Positions 16,013 through 18,357 of a stretch of DNA of 18,357 nucleotides are shown here, piece after piece. Below the pieces are notes generated by a model. It had not been told where the DNA came from. It worked only from the letters and a program-made list of their open reading frames with translations, and searched no databases. The number at the start of each line of letters is the position of its first letter. The stretch's first letter is position 1. A program made the position numbers and the translations under genes. The DNA is taken from positions 37,297 to 55,653 of the forward strand of contig PAEO01000017.1 of NCBI GenBank assembly GCA_002703065.1, written 5' to 3'. Origin of the DNA: Flavobacteriaceae bacterium. GTDB lineage: Bacteria > Bacteroidota > Bacteroidia > Flavobacteriales > Flavobacteriaceae.

Positions 16013-18357
16013 TTGAAAAATCAAATTCTACTAAATATAATTTTCCTTTTTGTATTAAATTTTTTGTTTTCACAGTCAAGTACCCCACAACCAGTACTTA
16101 AAGCAACAGGAAACCAAATTTATTGTGATGGAACAAAACAAAAAATAGCTACTGGATTTACAATTACTGCCTCCTCTGATGGTGAAACTGGGCAACCTGC
16201 AATATATATTCAGATTTCTGAAGGATATGCTAAAGATGAAGATAAGCTAGAGCTTCAAGGGAATCATCCTGACATTGAAGCTAATTTTGAAAATCAGTAT
16301 GGAAAATTAACCCTAAAACGTAAAGATGGAAATGACATGCTTTATAGCGAAATAGAAGCAGCTTTACTAGATATTGCTTTTTACTCATTAAATACAGTTA
16401 GTGTAAAAAAATCATTTTCAATTACAATTGGCGAGGCAGATTATCTTCCTTCACTTGATCATTACTACTTGTATGTGCCTTTTCCTACAGGAACTTCTAA
16501 ATCATGGACTCAATCAAAAGCTGAAGCAGAAACTCTTGACTATTATGGAAGAAAAGGATATTTGGTGACTTTAAGGTCTGCCGCTGAGGCCAAAATTGCT
16601 GCAGATCAAGCACCTGGTCAGGGATGGATTGGAGCATCTGATGCATCTCAAGAGGGTAAGTGGGAATGGGTAACTGGTCCGGAGGATAAAATTCATTTTT
16701 GGAATGGAAACTATGTCGATGGAAATGGTCCTTGTGATAACCTTAATGGTGACTGTAAAGCCGTAAATAATGAGTATAATAATTGGGCTAATTCTGAACC
16801 AAATCAATGGAGCTCTTCAACAGGTCTTAATGAAGATTACGCACATGTATATGGTAATGGCACATGGAATGATTATGGAAATAATAACTCAAGTGTTGTC
16901 GGATATATTGTTGAATTTGGTAGAGATAGCGACGATCCATTAACAATAACAACATTCACAACATTTGATTTTCCAGAGATAATTGATGGCAGCATAATTG
17001 AAGATCTATCCTGCGATACAGGGACAGTAAATTTATCCGCAGAATCAAATTCAGTAACTGGTGACCCGGACAATGAAGTTAAAATTGAATGGTATAATGC
17101 TTCCACACTCGGAAACTTAATAGCTGTAACAAAAAGTGGGGAAAACTTTTCACCAACAATTGATAAGACAACTGACTACTACATACAAGCTGTAAAATAT
17201 GACTCATCCGGGTCTAGATGTGATCCAGGTGATGTTAAAAGAAAAATTGTTACAGCTACTATTTATCCTAAACCAACTTTGGCGGATCCTGCTGATTTAA
17301 TTTTTGAACAGTTCGATAATACAATTTTTAATTTAAATTCTTTTAAAGATGAAATTTCAACAAATCAAAGCAATGAACTGTTTAAGTTTTTTGACTCAAA
17401 TGGAAATGAAATTATTGAGCCTGAACTGAGCTCTTACTCTTTAAAAGATTTAAGTATATCAAATACTGAAGAGATAAATGTCGTAGTAACTGACAAAGCT
17501 TCAGAAAACATAACAGGTTGTAATGAAGCAACAACCTTAACATTAAAAGTAGGTACATGTAAAATTCCTACTGATCTACAATACAGTTTTTTAGAATTAT
17601 GTGAAACTGACAATTCGCTTCTTGGTGATAATCAAGATGGAATTGAAACTTTTCAATCAGTTCAATATTTTGAAAATATTAAAGACAGTCTTATAGCAAA
17701 AAATCCACTTTTTGCAATTGCTGGAAGTTTAATCACTTTCCACGATTCAGCCTCTGCTGCTAATGACCCTTCAACAGCAATTGATATTACAACAAATTAT
17801 ACAACTAATAATAATGATGGTTTTTCTCAACCTTCAGATGGAGATAATAGATGGACGCAAGAGATTTGGTTAAGAGTGGAGAATTCTAACATTGCCAATT
17901 GCGTTGATACAAAATTAGTTGGAAATTTCTATGTAAATAGAAAGCCTCAGTTAAAAGTAAATTCTTATCGTGAAGAATTATGTAATAATAATGGATATAA
18001 CTTAAAAAAAGTTGAGGGAGAATTTATTGAATATGCAGACAATTTTAATGATACTCTAGAATTCACATACTATGACTCTAACTTAGACGAAATTGTCAAT
18101 AATGAAAATTATAAATCGTCTGGAACTGCCTCAAATCCTGAAAAAATATACATAGATATTAATACCTCTTATGATTGCAACTTAAGTACTTTAATTGAAT
18201 TTGACTTAGTAGTTTCTGACAATAGCATTCCAGAAAACTTCCATGAAAATTGGGTTACTGATAATATCGCTTCATTAACAAAACTAGAGAGCACCAATAA
18301 CCCTACAGGTCAAACTCAAACTGCGGCAGAAACTTTTGATAGCAGCGTGTTTACTAA
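16013..18357 (+). CDS. Large secreted adhesin-like protein with C-type lectin and Ig-like domains (3' end outside window)
   Basis: The frame is open from a TTG at 16013 to the window end (781 codons, no stop). TTG is chosen because it is followed at once by a classic signal peptide, MKNQILLNIIFLFVLNFLFS then QSSTP, and an in-frame TGA lies two codons before it. Residues about 149-304 form a C-type lectin-like domain: SWTQSKAEAETL, GWIGASD, WEWVTGPE, a calcium/sugar-binding E262-P263-N264 motif, and GTWND with W285-N286-D287. The usual domain cysteine before the WND region is replaced by Tyr (NEDYAHVY); C241 and C248 may pair instead. An Ig-like domain follows (about 334-415, C334 and C403), then adhesin-type sequence with Asp/Asn-rich turns. 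It is probably exported by the type IX system, but the C-terminal sorting domain is not visible. Confidence 0.88.
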   Translation, partial: MKNQILLNIIFLFVLNFLFSQSSTPQPVLKATGNQIYCDGTKQKIATGFTITASSDGETGQPAIYIQISEGYAKDEDKLELQGNHPDIEANFENQYGKLTLKRKDGNDMLYSEIEAALLDIAFYSLNTVSVKKSFSITIGEADYLPSLDHYYLYVPFPTGTSKSWTQSKAEAETLDYYGRKGYLVTLRSAAEAKIAADQAPGQGWIGASDASQEGKWEWVTGPEDKIHFWNGNYVDGNGPCDNLNGDCKAVNNEYNNWANSEPNQWSSSTGLNEDYAHVYGNGTWNDYGNNNSSVVGYIVEFGRDSDDPLTITTFTTFDFPEIIDGSIIEDLSCDTGTVNLSAESNSVTGDPDNEVKIEWYNASTLGNLIAVTKSGENFSPTIDKTTDYYIQAVKYDSSGSRCDPGDVKRKIVTATIYPKPTLADPADLIFEQFDNTIFNLNSFKDEISTNQSNELFKFFDSNGNEIIEPELSSYSLKDLSISNTEEINVVVTDKASENITGCNEATTLTLKVGTCKIPTDLQYSFLELCETDNSLLGDNQDGIETFQSVQYFENIKDSLIAKNPLFAIAGSLITFHDSASAANDPSTAIDITTNYTTNNNDGFSQPSDGDNRWTQEIWLRVENSNIANCVDTKLVGNFYVNRKPQLKVNSYREELCNNNGYNLKKVEGEFIEYADNFNDTLEFTYYDSNLDEIVNNENYKSSGTASNPEKIYIDINTSYDCNLSTLIEFDLVVSDNSIPENFHENWVTDNIASLTKLESTNNPTGQTQTAAETFDSSVFT

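Noticed and set aside
16571..17106. Minus-strand open frames opposite the lectin domain (16571-16807 and 16873-17106).
   Set aside because: They lie antisense to a clearly coding frame with recognisable domains and have no sensible protein features; they are shadows.
1..18357. Search for mobile elements, CRISPR arrays, tRNA/rRNA genes, phage or defence genes.
   Set aside because: By eye I found no spaced repeats, terminal inverted repeats, transposase motifs or tRNA-like structures; the window is continuous core-type coding sequence.

Overview
The window looks like chromosomal DNA of a low-GC marine-type member of the Flavobacteriia (Bacteroidota). The evidence is a complete SprA (the outer-membrane translocon of the type IX secretion system), a Bacteroidota-type TonB with an acidic, proline-rich linker, a flavobacterial cytochrome oxidase assembly and subunit cluster with two tandem subunit III genes, AT-rich sequence, very short intergenic gaps, and a -7 promoter box of the Bacteroidota form TAnnTTTG. 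This is a core-genome block. I see no phage, insertion sequence, CRISPR array, tRNA or rRNA.

Layout. Everything from 1 to 15931 is on the minus strand. In transcription order it runs: small two-helix membrane protein (15931-15698), hybrid malic enzyme maeB (15696-13423), Holliday-junction protein ruvA (13413-12835), sprA (12820-5807), glycine-cleavage H protein gcvH (5768-5391), a decayed VanZ-like gene (5390-5046), tonB (5038-4337), heme O synthase (4273-3413, TTG start), subunit III small form (3416-2841), subunit III large form (2805-1825), subunit IV (1821-1438), a cysteine-free SCO-like exported protein (1428-805), a copper-binding SCO1/SenC protein (802-92) and the first 33 residues of a DUF420-type membrane protein (99-1, cut by the window edge). 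Most gaps are 1 to 40 bases and two junctions overlap (ATGA, ATGGCTGA). A candidate promoter in the 63-base gap before heme O synthase suggests that the oxidase cluster can be transcribed separately from the sprA-gcvH-tonB part.

Across an 81-base divergent intergenic region, a plus-strand gene starts at a TTG codon at 16013 and runs off the right end (781 codons visible). It encodes a large secreted protein with a signal peptide, a C-type lectin-like domain that keeps the EPN and WND calcium/sugar motifs, an Ig-like domain, and further adhesin-like sequence. It is a plausible type IX secretion cargo, but the C-terminal sorting domain that would prove this lies outside the window.

How the genes fit together. 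The oxidase cluster supplies heme O (for heme A), structural subunits III and IV, and copper delivery (SCO) for an aa3/caa3-type terminal oxidase; subunits I and II are not here. TonB energises outer-membrane uptake with the resulting proton motive force. SprA exports surface proteins of the kind encoded at the right edge. No clearly new multi-gene system is visible. The observations most worth a second look are the VanZ remnant with two in-frame stops and no start, the cysteine-less SCO-like paralogue beside a normal SCO1, the roughly 120-residue soluble insertion in the large subunit III, and the TTG-started lectin adhesin.
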